NCBI GenBank assembly: GCA_015499995.1
Contig: JADNRV010000029.1
Span: 1 to 64,000, forward strand
Length of the DNA: 64,000 nt
Direction: 5' to 3'
Source: Flammula alnicola
Lineage: Eukaryota; Basidiomycota; Agaricomycetes; Agaricales; Strophariaceae
Position 1 is the first letter of the stretch, and every line of letters starts with the position of its first letter. This document shows, piece by piece, positions 47,731 through 60,204 of the stretch. The notes below the pieces were generated by a model. It ran no database searches, had not been told where the DNA came from, and saw only the letters and a list, made by a program, of their open reading frames with translations. The translations under genes were made by a program, and so were the position numbers.

Positions 47731-48795
47731 TTATACAACCACTGTACTGATGCACCTATGGTATCTGCGATACTGAGACATACAAACTTCGAGTTAGCGA
47801 ATGTCATAGACAATACGATATATAAAACCAATGTGCTTACGAATGGAGGCCACCCTAAAACCCTCATACTCATCGTGCAAGATACTCAGGAATTCCCGGT
47901 GTGCATCCTCTCGAATCATAACACGCGGGTCGTCCGTAATTTCTTTGACTTCCTGGTCTAAAGCGACAAATTCGGGTTGTGTCATAACTTCTGTGCCGCC
48001 GGGATTGCGGCAGATAACGATCTCCAACTTTTCCAACGTCTTCGACCTCGAAATACATCCAACTTGGCTAATGGCATGCCGGGGTCCTACATTGGAAGAC
48101 TCGGAGTGCACTATCCGTCTGAAAGTCCGCATGGAAGGGTAACACACGACGTCCCGAACTTCGTCATCGCGCATATAGGTTAAGGTGCTTGTAAATTGCC
48201 GTAACTGTGGTTTCCGTTCCAGATCTTGGGAATAAAAGGGCCATGTATCGGACCAAGGGACAAGTACTGGAGCGAAGATGGAATGGCGTAATCGAGGGTA
48301 CGCCACGAGTTCTGATCAAGGTCAAGGATGGTGAGGTGTTTCAAGGATGTACTCAACCACAATATTCGGCAGATCACAGTTAAAGGCCAAAAGGATCCAT
48401 AACCCAGGTCTCCGTATGTATGTGGGGTGCGTCCAATGTATAAGCTCTGGATCAAGCCAAAGCGAGATTCCATGGGATCATTGGGAATATCGTGGCTAAA
48501 TAAGAACTTCGAGAGTTGTGCTGATCTTGTGAACTCGATGGAGTGATAAAGGAGAGCAACAACCATGAGTGAGCTGCTCTGCACACCAAAGGAGAGGTAA
48601 GATCGCTGGAGGATCAACGCTCTCCCAGAAGAATACTGGATAGGTGATAAGAGAGGAGATACGGCAATGATCAGGCAACCTACCCTGCAAGAAGAAATTC
48701 AGTATCGTGTTGAATGAGAGCGGTTATGACAAACTTACGTATGAGCTCGACGGGAAGAGCGTGGCTTGGTTTTCTGGAGGGATTTCCTCAGACAT
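47700..48795 (-). CDS. Leucine-rich-repeat-like protein of unknown function, apparent frame break
   Basis: The start is taken at 48795 (MSEEIPPENQATLFP). The strongest coding is in two adjacent frames: VVALLYHSIEFTRSAQLSKF...TSLKHLTILDLDQNSW and SLQYLSLGPIHGPFI, then KPQLRQFTSTLTYMRDDEVR and PSMRTFRRIVHSESS, with LEKLEIVICRNPGG and DQEVKEITDDPRVMIRED. The change of frame at about 48205-48235 needs one missing base. LRR-like beta strands and layout resemble the F-box-associated proteins expanded in mushrooms, but I see no clear F-box. The exon junction near 48700-48740 is ambiguous, and the last exon (about 47709) is weakly supported. Confidence 0.5.
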
Positions 48796-50439
48796 GAGAA
48801 GGCAAAAAGTAAGACGAGCAAGAATTTGAAGAAATAACAACTGAGCTGAACCATGTCATGACACCAGTCACGATCACATGGATAACGTCAAGTGACCATA
48901 ATTGGAAGATCCCCGCAGTTCAAATATGCGGTTTCTCAATATCTGTGGAGAAAATTGGAGAAAAGTCAGAGCCGAGGAGGTCTTGAAAAACTTGACGGAG
49001 GATTGGTGCGTGTATGATAATAATATATTGCTGATACAAACAAAGCGACTCGACACGGCTAAGAAGCCTCCTCTGCTGCTGCCAACTTTTGCTTTGAGAG
49101 TTCCTTCATCCGTCGCACGTAGCTGAATGGTAGATTAATTTACGAACTAGCATTCCAGATATCACAACGTACTCGTCATATTGACACCTAACGCAGCGGA
49201 GGAGGAGAATGGAAATTATGAGCATCTGCAATATAAAGGTTCGTGATAAGATTCACTCACTTTTCATATACGTGACGCTCGTGGTCGCATTCCCATGATT
49301 TATAGAGGCTCTTCTTCCGGCAAACGTTTAAAGGGATGAGCAGACTGAATTGCAGGACAACGAAGGATGAACGAGGGCAGAGAGGGGCATTATCCAGGAC
49401 GCCAATGGGTTCAAAAAATGCAGTCGAAAGTCGCAATGTTCGAGCGCGTCGTTATGCGATCGGAAAGTTCGTCCATAAGAGTGTGAGAAGAACGTGTATG
49501 ACAAGTGGATGAATAGAGGAAAGAAGTCAGTCAAGGTCATAACAAACGGCTTCCGAGAAGGACGTACGCAGAACATCCATCCCTCCAAGCCAATGGCACA
49601 CTATTTGCCTTGAGCTCCTCCTGAGATGCTGTTGTCGACGATGCCATTACGCTTGGCTCTAGGTTTGTTGGCTGAACTCGGGTGAAAGCAGGTTGTTGCA
49701 ATTGTTCCCACCAGAATTGTTCGAGGAGAGGCCAAAGGCCTTGGAACCAAACAACCGCCTTCAAAGACGCGGAAAAGTTCGAAGTCCAAATCTGTCGACT
49801 TCAACAATTTCTTCTAAAGGCCGTCTTAACTCTATGCGAACAGCACCAAATCTCTTTCGTATAAGCCCCCTCATGAAAAGTCATGCCAAACCGTCTTCTC
49901 TCGAAATTTCCGTCATCTGAACGCCGTAGGAGAATCAATGTGATTGGACGGAATCAACGCCAATTCGATCAACGCGACTTGTCACGAGTCAAAAAAGCGG
50001 CCCATTGCACACCATGGTCGAAATTGTATAGATGTTGCCTTCTGACAACCCTCAAGGCTTTCTAGGAAATCTAGCAGCCGACGAACCATGCGCGCTACAC
50101 CCACTTGAAAGCCGTTGCAAGTCTAGCTTTCACTCCACATTGTCTGAACGCAAATACTTTGTTGTAAGTGAACAATATCATTTCAGATTGAGAGTGGAAT
50201 TGTTGAGATAGTTTACAGGATACTACATGTACTCCGGGTACCAAAACATTTACATGTGCAATATCACTATGAATGGACAACTTGCAGAACGAACAAAATA
50301 AAACAAAAAACCGAAGGAAAAAAAGAACAACAAAGAAATGACAAGGAGAAATCTAAGTAAATTCAAGACAGATCGATAACATGCTACTTATACAATGCAC
50401 CCAGACGTCAACCATCCTCCAAAGATCGGAAGAGAAGAA
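48796..50439. other. Intergenic region with duplicated promoter-side segment
   Basis: 49015-49300 is the second copy of the duplicated upstream segment at 47545-47730. The rest has only short open frames on both strands without recognisable content. Confidence 0.35.
49015..49300. repeat. Duplicated upstream segment, copy 2
   Basis: Shares ATATTGCTGATACAAACAAA, GGCTAAGAAGCC, GCCAACTTTTGCTTTGAGAG and GATTCACTCACTTTTCAT with 47545-47730; about 120 extra bases lie in the middle here. Confidence 0.6.
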
Positions 50440-52499
50440 TTATCCTGGTATCCAATCCCTATTAGAGCGTATTTGCGCGCCATGTCCGCGACCCGTGAAA
50501 TGGCCCGCGTTCCCGACATTGGCGACGGGACGAGGACGAGGATGAGGATGATACTCATTCCAAGGCATCATAGGGACAGGCGGAGGACTAGCGGCGCGCA
50601 TTCGAGCTGCAACACCAGAAGAAGCCAATGGATGGCTCGATGGGGGCGAAGGTTTTGGGTTCAGCCACGAAACCCCCGACGAACGGGGGAAGAACCGAAG
50701 AGGGTTGAAGATACTCGTCCTCTGCGGCTTGGCCATGCTCGGATGGTCTGCATCTCTTCGTCCTTGCGTTGGAATGTCTATTGGCCTTGATCCGGTTCGC
50801 GGAACAGTTTGGATCTCCGGCCAACCGACGAAATTGGGTGAACTCGGAGGGAACTCGCCTATGCTTTCAGCTTCGTCGTACTCGTAGTCGTCGTCCTCGT
50901 AGTCGTCATCTTCGTCATCCGAAAAGTGGGACCGGAGCTCAGCTTCGGCGACCGAGTACATTGACGTGTTGGGCGAAGAATAACGTTTCTGCGTCTGATA
51001 GCCATCCATATACGCAGTATCTGGACGGTGGAAAAATGGTTTCGACTCCACAACGGGCGTCGCCAGGAAGACTGAAGACGCAAAGCGGTTGTCGTCGGTG
51101 TCCGCTATTGAAGTCCCTCCGAATGATGGGAATATCGTGGAATCGGCGCTGTAATACCGTTGACGGTCGTACATGGAGTCCACGTCAAAGCCGCAGTCTG
51201 TGGCAGCAAAGCTACTTGGCGTAGCAGGCAACGAAGAATCGGACGTATAGGACGAACGACCCGACGACTCGTATGGCGCATGCAATTCGACGTCGTACAT
51301 ATCCATATCCTCGTGGCGTTCGCCGTATCGAGCACGCTCACCCTCCCATGGTTGACGGTCAGCGAAGTCGTTGACGGAGGCCTGGCTCTTGTACTCTGAA
51401 GCCGCTGCGGACATAGAGAATACGCAGTACGGCTCGACTCCCTCTGGAATGTTTGGCACTGGCCGTTTATCGGCAGGTGGTTGATTCGCTCCATTCCCGA
51501 GATCTAGGCCAGCTTCCCATGGACATCTAGCCAGACTGCCCTCGAAGATGACGCTGTCTGAGTAGAAAGTGGAAATGCCGTCGACACTTTCTCGGAGCTC
51601 GTCGAGAGATAGCCTTTCCTTCCAGTTGATGTCGAGAGTCTGAACGAGCAAGTTGTTGAATTCGTCCGAGATGGGAAGGACGCTGGGAAGGAAATGGAGC
51701 GAGTCTCGCTGATAGGCTTTGTACGTTGGATCGTCCGGCATCGCAGACTTCCACGGGTTTCGTCCAGTGACGAGGTTGAGGAGGATGATCCCTAACGACC
51801 ATATATCGTTATGCATCGGTGAGTACGGCGTCGGGCTATCGGAATCCCCTGCTTGACACTCTGCTTTTCGGTTAGATCGCGATAACACCCAGAATAATTA
51901 TGAGACAAACCTGGACTCATGTGATACACGCTGCCCGTTCGGAATTCTTTGCTAAGCTTGTCGGTCGTAGCAAGGCCAAAGTCAGTGATTGCGACTCTGT
52001 ATCCCCGGTCGAAGCAGAGGATGTTCTCGGGCTTGAGGTCTCGGTGGTAGATTCCCAGAGAATGGCAGTACTGGACCGCGTCGAGTACCTGCAAGAAGAC
52101 GTGCTTGATGAGCGCATCATCTCCCAGGTACCGGCATTTGTGCAGGATCTGCGTGAAGAGGTCGTCGTCTGGGGCGTAGTCCATGATGATGAACGTGTAG
52201 TTGAGGTCCTCAACGATGCGATGGAGAGTGATGACAGAAGGATGTGCCGAAGAGATCTGGTGCAGGGTGATTTCGCGGAGGTGGAGTTGCCGCCGACTTG
52301 ACGACTGCCCATGGGCACTTATGAGGCATTTCACAGCATATGACCGCTGCGAGTTGGAGAAGGCCTCAATGGCTCGGTATACGACGCCATAGCCTCCTAC
52401 TCCCAGAACTTCGACGAGTTCTAGAGTGTTGCCGTCTATCAGCGTTCCCAGCGGGGGGTGGCTGGGAGGTGAGGGTCCTACGGACGGCCTTTTCGACAT
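50440..52499 (-). CDS. Ran1/Ksp1-type serine/threonine protein kinase
   Basis: Two exons, 52499-51911 and 51860-50440, across a 50-base intron; 669 residues. The kinase domain fills the first third: glycine loop GVGGYGVVY, lysine in YAVKCL, catalytic loop HRDLKPEN, DFGLAT, and the activation segment GSVYHMSPE, a wording shared by the Ran1/Pat1, Ksp1, Vhs1 and Sks1 group. NDIWSLGIILLNLVTGRNPW and KERLSLDELRESV close the domain. The rest is disordered and acidic (SDDEDDDYEDDDYEYDE), then Pro-rich. Relatives control meiosis entry, glucose response or TORC1-linked autophagy; which applies here is open. Proximity to ATG11 may be chance. Confidence 0.9.
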
Positions 52500-53914
52500 C
52501 GTAGCTGGGAGGAGAGGGTAAGTCGAAAATTTTAAGCGTGAGATGTATGCTCACCCGCGATATAGGATTACCTGGAGAGGCAAGACGGAAATGCTTGGGA
52601 GCACCTCTGCGCAACCGTTTAACTCGTGTCCACCATGAGGTCTTGAAACACTTACAAGGACTAAATGCACGCAGTATCTGCTGACAGGACTTTGATGTTC
52701 AAGGGTCTGTAGGCAGCCTGTCCTCGATAACAGGGAAGGATGAAGGCGACTCTCAACGTTGTGAAAACGTTTGTTTCTGGTTTATGATGGTGTCATCGTC
52801 TGCCCCTATGTGAACCCATGCCGAAAGGGCTCCATTACACTTGCAATTGAGTTAAATCGACTGAATGTGTGTGGGGTTGGGGTTTCGGATACCCACGTTC
52901 CTTTCCGACAAAGGTAAGTATGTCTGGAGCATCTTAGACATTTGACCTGATTAAGGTCTTGCGGATGGCTGGCACCCTCGACTACCTCGACCGTCAATTC
53001 CCTGCCTTCATATGATGCCTCGCGCCTATCGTCATACTCGCAGCAAACGATGTCTGATTCGCTATTTTTTCGCTTGAAACCGACGATGGAGGTTCGACAA
53101 AGCCTCAATGTCAGTGCTAGGGATCGATGGAGTAGATCTGAAGATCGATTTGATCGCTGTTTGCAGTGCTTATCGACTACTTACCGACGTCATCCCTGCC
53201 TTTCACTTTTTAACTCAATTCTTCTGCCGAGGTGGTATGAGGTTAAATTTTCAAATTTGTCTCGCCAAGGAACGATGCAAGCATCAACCTATTCTAGTCT
53301 GAACTTTATACATGGCACCTGGTAAGCGTTCACCTTTTAAAGTCGTCTAAAATAGTCTCAAATATCCTTACTCTAGATGATTTTTCTTTTCTGTGCACTG
53401 TCAGTAAATCGCAATATTAAATAAAAGATATCTTAGTATGCACACTATCAAAATGAAAGTCATTTCCCGGCACTGCGGCTCTGTAAACTATTCTATTCAA
53501 TAAATTCTACGATAGCATCGTCAGGAGGTTGGCATGATCAGGCCGTACTTATTTACTGCCTCCGGGTAGCAGGGATTACTCTAAGCACTCTACTCGCTGT
53601 ACATTGTAGGATATCTCAGAGCCCGACCGTAGCAACGTGATTGTCGCCGCCCAGGCGCTCAACTACTCAACCAAACATCCGCACTACGCACCACATCCGA
53701 CCGCATCCACATTATCCGGTACGTGATCGCTGACCGACAACCTACGACCCCAAAAAGTTGCAAAAACTAATGCCGCCGCCTTCCTAAAGAAAAATCGAAT
53801 GCGGGACGCCCTTGAAATTCGCGCCAAATGCGCGCCACCGATTGGCTACTGACCAACTAAAAATAAAATCAATTAACCCCACTGCCCCTGGCGATCTCTG
53901 CCGACTCCCTATCT
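52500..53914. other. Intergenic region, kinase promoter
   Basis: A short open frame at 53050-53325 (plus) carries no known motif. No other gene supported. Confidence 0.35.
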
Positions 53915-55616
53915 TCATCCTCCTCCTCCTCCTCCCTCCTCGACAATTTCGATAGCCACACACCAAAATATCCTTCCCCACGGCTCTCCGGATTGTGAAT
54001 TCGAATTTATGTTTCCTTGCCCGGTCGGAGCACCAGCTGTGACCTTCACCCGCTCACAGCACACGAACCGGACCGGCTGTCCGTCCCAGTACTTCATGAG
54101 GTCGAATGAGAGCCCGCCGGGTAATTGAAGAGAGAGCGAGGGCGCGAAATTGATGAAGCCGTAGCAGAAGTCGGTGGTGATGATGTCCTAGAATAAAATA
54201 ATTTGAGTATGAGTTTCATTTGAATGAATGGACGAATGAAAGACAAATTGGATAGAAGAAATAAACAAGGAGGAAAAGAAAGAAACAAGCAAGCAAGAAA
54301 CGTTGAAAGAAAGAAAGAAATGAAACCTACATCGGCCCAAACCAAATATCCCTCCTCTTCGCCCTGCTTGCGAAGTGCGCTCGGCGTTGCGCCGCACTAG
54401 ACGAGTCAAGCTTACGAAGCTCCTTCTCCCTCTCCTTCCTCATAGCCTTCCGCCTTTGCTCTCCATCCTCCTCCTCCTCCTCGCGATCACTCCGTCCACG
54501 CGAAGCGGACCGCTTCCTTAAATGCACCTTGCGCATCGCCTGCTTGATATGTATCGAGCCCCCGCCACTGAGTTTACTACCGCTGCTACCAGGGGCAGAT
54601 GGTACGGATCCTGAGGAAGAAGAACTTGAGGACGAGGACACCAAGGATAATGCAGAAGCGAACGATGCAGAGGAGGCGGAGGAGCCAGCAGAGTGCGATG
54701 AGAGTGAGGACGGAGATCTGTGCGGGATGGATAGGCGGAGATCAGGAGATGTCCTTGGACTTGTGGACGACAAGGAAGTTGATGCTGGCGAGGAGGAAGG
54801 AGCAAAAGAGGACGGCGCGAAGGAGGATGTGGAAGAAGAAATTGATGGAGGATGGAGAGGCAAGCCGCCTTCGTCCAGATCTACGAGGGCGACGTACAGC
54901 TGGTTGGTATCGTCTTTAACAGAGTGTAGAGAGGGAAACGACGGTGCTTTGGTTAAGCTTGGCTTGCAGCTTGAGGCGCTTTTTGGCGTCAGGCGCGTGT
55001 GCATGAAATGAGGCATAGTTGATATCATAGGCGAGAGCGCCCAGGGTTTACTCGACGATGCGAGGTCATGCTCGAGAGTTGGATCGATGTAACTAGAAAG
55101 TAAGAAATTGTTAGAAAATGGAATCAAAATTAATAAAAAATGACATAAGGCGAGAATTCTCGATACTCGAGAACAAATGGAGGTTGACAGCAGGAATGAC
55201 ACGTACTGCATGAACTTCAACACCGCACTCGTGCCCCAAGGCAGCTTGAGCGGACGGTCAAAGGTGTTTCCGAAGAGTATATCATCCGCCGACTGTGGCA
55301 CCAAGAACCTGCCTATATAACAACAGCATCAGCTTTCGATCCACCAACATGCATGCATCCTCAGAAAGAACAACTGAGCCGCGTACACACCTTGTACCTG
55401 AATACTCCACGTAATGCCCACCTTATCTTCTCTGTTGAAATACTTCGAGTCGCGCACACGACCCTTCTCGTCCGTCATCCCTTTAATTTGTACGTTGACT
55501 TTTCCCTCGAAGAGAGGCGACGAAAGGGTGTATGAGGAGGATGTGTTGACGAGCGATGTTATGGGCACCATAGTTTCAGGGGAAGTGCCTGCTAGGACGC
55601 GAAGGCGGGGCGCCAT
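53915..55616 (-). CDS. DUF1769 / UPF0590 family protein
   Basis: The start is at 55616 (MAPRLRVLAGTSPETMVPI). Exon 1 contains SPLFEGKVNVQIKG and SKYFNREDKVGITWSIQVQG. Across an intron follow RFLVPQSADDILFGNTFDRP and KLPWGTSAVLKFM, then YIDPTLEHDLASSSKPWALSP, SFPSLHSVKDDTNQLYVALV and a Ser-rich insert. A basic stretch (KQAMRKVHLRKRSASRGRS) ends DIWFGPM. The last exon reads DIITTDFCYGFINFAPSLSL, LPGGLSFDLMKYWDGQPVRF and GRIFWCVAIEIVEEGGGG. Order and wording match DUF1769 proteins, conserved in ascomycetes and basidiomycetes, with no established function. The approximately 150-residue Ser-rich insert is an expansion. It ends at a TGA at 53915. Confidence 0.82.
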
Positions 55617-57127
55617 GGTTAACCGGGGGTGGCCTGTTGGGGTCAAGTGATGTTGTGGTTGAATGCTCTTGGGATCCGGGTATATTACAGGGTGTGTCAA
55701 ACGCCCTTCTAGTCAACGTGTATCTTGTTGTGTGGAGCCCGTTAATGTGCAGGTTTAGACAAAGGATGTCTCGCAAGTGTGCCTCCTGTAGTTGTGTTAC
55801 TCCCGCTTAGGTACCTGGTCGTCGTTCTGGTGGTGGCGTCGTTCTTATCTAGGGAAAGGCAAATAGAGGGAGAACACAAAAAGAACACACAAGACCCAGT
55901 CAAGCGCAGCACCAGAGGGAAATTCCAATCTTGTCTCGGTTTTCAAGCGAAGACAGGTCGCACCTGTTCCAGTCTGATAAGTATGCACCCAGTCGCAATA
56001 ATTCGCACACACACGTATATGAATAATTCCAAAAACAGCTCGATGTAGTTATGCTGCCTCAGCCTGCCTGGTTGCTGCGCGTGTCCAAAAATAAAGTCCT
56101 CGAGGGATGAATATTCGATGAATGGCAACTGATTTTAAATTTCGTCGATGAATGAACTGCGCACTAAACTTAGACACGCATAACGAAGGCTGACCTTGGT
56201 AAAGACGGTATTGATAATCTATTTTCCTGTGAAGACTTGACTGCTTGGATCTATGACCTCGATAAAAAGTCTAGTTTGACGCGAAGCAGAGTAGCTGGGT
56301 TTGGAAAGTGATATATAGGGGCGACGTTTTGGATATGTCGCAAAGTTGCACAGCTACTTTGCGCAGTCAAGCCGAAAGGTTTATATAGAAAATGAGACGT
56401 ATGATGTGGGTCATTTAAATGGAAATGGTGGATCCCGCCATGGACAGTGTGTGGATCCAGCTCGTCATCGATGCTCGTGGTGACAAAAATCAGATCAAGT
56501 GCCACTGCCACCTTCAAGTTCTAACAACTCTCGCAGCACGTGATTTTGAACATTGAGCATCAGTGAGCATCATGATCTATCGCTTCGACCAGATTTAATG
56601 GCATCGACATCGGTGCCAGTTATAATGCCTAAGGCTATCCCCTAATCCTTGAAGTCGATGAAGCGCCTGATGAATCACGGCCTATGATGCTTCTATCAGG
56701 ACGACTACGTAGTGGCTTGTGTCGCCTTAAGATGTCGTCTATACTGGTGAATTCGTTGACGAGAGATGTATAAAAGAGATATTCACAAGTAGGCTTCGGA
56801 ACTCGTGTCAGTGAGCAGTGTTTTTACCATGCTCGTTCTCAAGGTGTATTGACGAACAAGTCTGTTCCACCGCATTTGCTCGTCACATCAATATGACTCG
56901 GGGCCCACACCAAGGAAGGGAGCAAGTTCCAAAAATATTAAGTGTACAGCTTCCGGAATAGAGCAGATATGGGAATTTATACCTGAATCTTTTGCAGATT
57001 TCTCATTATCCACCCTGTACTCTTGAGTCTTGACTAAGCATCCTTATCCAAAAATTTATCGAGTTCAGGCTGGGAGACCCTGGGACATATTGGTTACGAA
57101 GTGGTCCCCATGAAAGGAAGAATCAAG
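55617..57127. other. Intergenic region
   Basis: Only unrecognised short open frames on both strands. Confidence 0.35.
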
Positions 57128-57228
57128 GTGTCTGGATGTATCGGTTGGATCTTCCACGTTGAAAAGTAGGCGCTGGTCTGATCAGCGCCTAATTTTGCCT
57201 TCCGAGTCGGCATCTTCGGCAGAGCCGT
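57128..57228 (+). repeat. Dispersed ~110 bp repeat, copy D
   Basis: TAGGCGCTGGTCTGATCAGC, then GCCTAATTTTGCCTTCCGAG and TCGGCATCTTCGGCAGAG. Shares the palindromic core and 3' part with copies A-C; the 5' end is more diverged. It overlaps a minus-strand open frame (57094-57402) that I do not call. Confidence 0.6.
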
Positions 57229-57759
57229 GCCAAGCCAGCTCCTAATTAAATCCTCGAAGCAATGCGAGGAAGCGGGGCGGTCTAAATTGTTGCCATCTGT
57301 CGTTACTGTTAAACTTGCGATGCACATCAAATAACTCAAGGCTTCGAATTTGATAGTGTCAATGCCCACACTATTCCTATATGAATTACGCTCTGGGGGC
57401 ATGGAAAGGAGAGGATGAGGTTTAACGACACCTTCAACCCCATAATAATTGACTTATTTAGAGCGATAACTTGGCTGAGGCGATACCACCTTCAACCTCC
57501 CATGTTTAGGCCATTTCGAGGCAACAAAATTAATGTCACTGTAATTTATGCAAACACGAGAATTTGCCGACGTCATTGCGGCTATGTCCAGGCCGTAATA
57601 TGCATTCATTTAGATCGTTACAGATTCTGTCAATCGACCTCCCTGACAGGAATCGATCCGGCGGCATCGAGAAACTTCGTAAATAAACGGCCTAAATTCT
57701 TGTCTTGCGCATTGGTCATCACAGAAAATAACCCCCGTGATGGTATGAAGCGACGGTGA
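57229..57759. other. 3' flank of the MFS exporter gene
   Basis: No supported gene. Confidence 0.35.
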
Positions 57760-60204
57760 TCATCGTGTAAGTGGATTCCGTGCTCGCATGGCTTCTCCTT
57801 TGAAGTATATCCATATCGGAAACGGAATGCCCAAGATGATCGCAACACCCGCGAGCAACTGGATTTAGATGACATTTAGGGATTGAGTAAGGTGATGCAA
57901 ACAAGAAGTTGCGCACCGAGTTCCCACCACCTTCACCTAATCTATCAAACATTTGCTTCCCAAACAAAGGGAACGCAAATCCAAACATCGAGCGGAATAC
58001 CTGATAATACAATAATAGTCAGTCGAAATCAGAGACAAGTAGATATTATTCAACAACACTCACGGAAGCCGCTGATGTTGCACTCGCTGCAAAAGTAAAC
58101 GCATCGACGAGATACAGCTGGATGGGAAGGCTGTTGCCACTGGTCAGTGAAACCGACACTCTTTCATGAATGGTACAACGCACTAGGTCGTCATCATGCC
58201 TAGCACGACAGAAATAAAAATGAGCTTCTATTGTTAGGACATTACGATGAAGAAAAGTACGCGCCAAATCCGAATATACCGGACCCAATGATAGGCATGA
58301 TCCAGTGGATTTTGGCTTGCGCCGACCATCCGAACCATCTATATGGCAGAATCATTTTTGTGGTCAAAAACGCATTGACAAATCGGGAGCTTACAGCAGA
58401 CCTATCGGAACGAAAAATGACCCAATAAACAACGCTGGCATGCGCATCTCCGGCTTCCCCTTCCCGCCATTTCTCTCAGAGAGCTAAAAGTCGAAATCGA
58501 TAAGAACAAAAGCAAAAATGAAGGCTCTAGCCAAAAAAGGCACTAACTGTTCTATAGAGCTGGTCGGCGAACTTTGCCCCAAAAAGAGTGGCTACCATGA
58601 ACCCAACTCCCAAACCGAGATAAGCTAGACCTCCGACTCCGGGCCCGAAGCCATAGGTTTCACTGAACAACGCTGAATTGCAACATTAGATCGATGAAAG
58701 CAAGATATTTCTCAGATGTGACGCACTGGCAAAGGTTGAAAACATCAGATAATAAATCCCTGGTGTTGATAGGTATCAGATATCAGTGGCTCAAAGATCA
58801 CAAGGTCACTAAAGGCACAAGTTTACTAACCGTACATGCTATTTTAAAAAAAGTTAGCCCATGGTCATTACGTTCGTTTCAGGAACGGGAACTGAATGAC
58901 TCACAAGGCCATATAGAGACTCAGAATGAAGCAGATAAAGCTTCGGCAAAGGAGGATGATTGGACGTGTGAGGTTGACATATAAGATGTGCAACTTGCTT
59001 CCATGTGCTTGCATAAGCGCAGGGTGCGCTCTCGCTGCAGATTCGGGATCCGCGGATCGTCGGGCACGTCGAAGTCGTATCACTGGAGCGTAAGTCTCTC
59101 GGAGAAATGGGATTCCGACGAGGCTTGCGGCGGCACAAGTAACTAGGAAAAAGGATTTGGGCGAGCTTCAGCGTATGACGAGCGGAATACCTACTTGCAA
59201 TTACTATGAAAACCCATTTTATTCCTACGGACTGCGTGATGAACCCGCCTGCGACAGGACCGATGGCCGGACCTGAAGGAATAACACCTAAGCACCCGAG
59301 TACGCAGAGATATGCAGGAAAATAAATGAAAAACCCACCAAGGAGTGGGCCAATACTATAGAGAGCCATCGCCGATGCTCGCTCTCGCTCCGAGAACAGA
59401 TCACTGACCGATCCCGCACCTATCGCAATGGGTGCACTTCCTGAGAAACCAGCTGCTATTTGTCAAACTCTGATCATGGGATGGGTCATGAATTCGAAAC
59501 ACTGACTAAGGAAACGGAACGCGATCAGTGTGCCGACGTTGGGAGAAAAGGCACACCCCAAACTGAACGCGAGGGAAAAAATGTTGCCGATGTGAAGGAT
59601 CTTTGAACACGTCAAGCATTGTCTTCTGGCACTTTGATGAGATTCACTTACCCATGTCCGGCCATACATTTCGGACAGCGGAGCAAGCACGAGGGGCTGA
59701 ATCAAAACATTTCAGTATCTAATTTAGAGAAGGAAAATAGGACATACTCCAAGCGCAAACGAGACGAGAAAGATACTCAGTGTTAAAGCGACTATTGTCG
59801 CGCTCGTGATATTGTATTTATCAGCCACCTCTGGAAGACCAGGCGCCATCATGGAGCTAGCGAGGGGTGGAAGTAAAGTGTAAAACGATACCTAGATGAA
59901 GAATAGTTATCGCACGATAAACAAAGCGAGCAAAAAATGGACGAACGATGCACATCGCAACCCATCTCCGGAACAGTGGCCAATTCCTCGCGTTTTCTGG
60001 ATCATTGGCCCAATCGTCCTCCAGATTTTCTATTGCCTCCTCCTTCTTGTCTTCAGGAATAGCCGATTCACCTTGGCCAGGCGAGACTTGGGCAGTCGTC
60101 TCCGAGCCGACATCCTCATCTGTCAAGGAGGATGTCTTCGATAAAGCAGGGTACTTTGCGTCTGGGAGGACAGTGACGGACGTAGTCGCCTGCTTTTCAT
60201 CCAT
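57760..60204 (-). CDS. MFS multidrug/polyamine exporter, DHA1 type
   Basis: I chose the ATG at 60204 (MDEKQATTSVTVLPDAKYPA) over an in-frame one at 60261. The cytoplasmic N-terminus ends DDWANDPENARNWPLFRRW, the pre-TM1 signature of fungal DHA1 drug:H+ antiporters. Later exons give SFYTLLPPLASSMMAPGLPE, PLVLAPLSEMYGRTWV (MFS motif A), IAFRFLSGFSGSAPIAIGAG, ERERASAMALYSIGPLLG, PAIGPVAGGFITQ (motif C-like) and RETYAPVIRLRRAR before the central loop. The second half has SETYGFGPGVGGLAYLGLG, PIGLLWYGWSAQAKIHWIMP and AASVFRSMFGFAFPLFGKQM, ending KGEAMRARNPLTR. About 520 residues, 12 TM segments expected, plasma membrane. The substrate is unknown. More than ten short introns; no frame break seen. 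Confidence 0.87.

Noticed and set aside
51900..52301. 133-residue plus-strand open frame
   Set aside because: Antisense to the catalytic part of the kinase, which has clear motifs on the other strand.
41688..52499. ATG11 and the Ksp1-like kinase as an autophagy gene cluster
   Set aside because: About 3.7 kb with an unrelated LRR-like gene lie between them, and fungal autophagy genes are not clustered in general.
54529..55011. 160-residue acidic plus-strand open frame
   Set aside because: Antisense to the Ser-rich insert of the DUF1769 protein.
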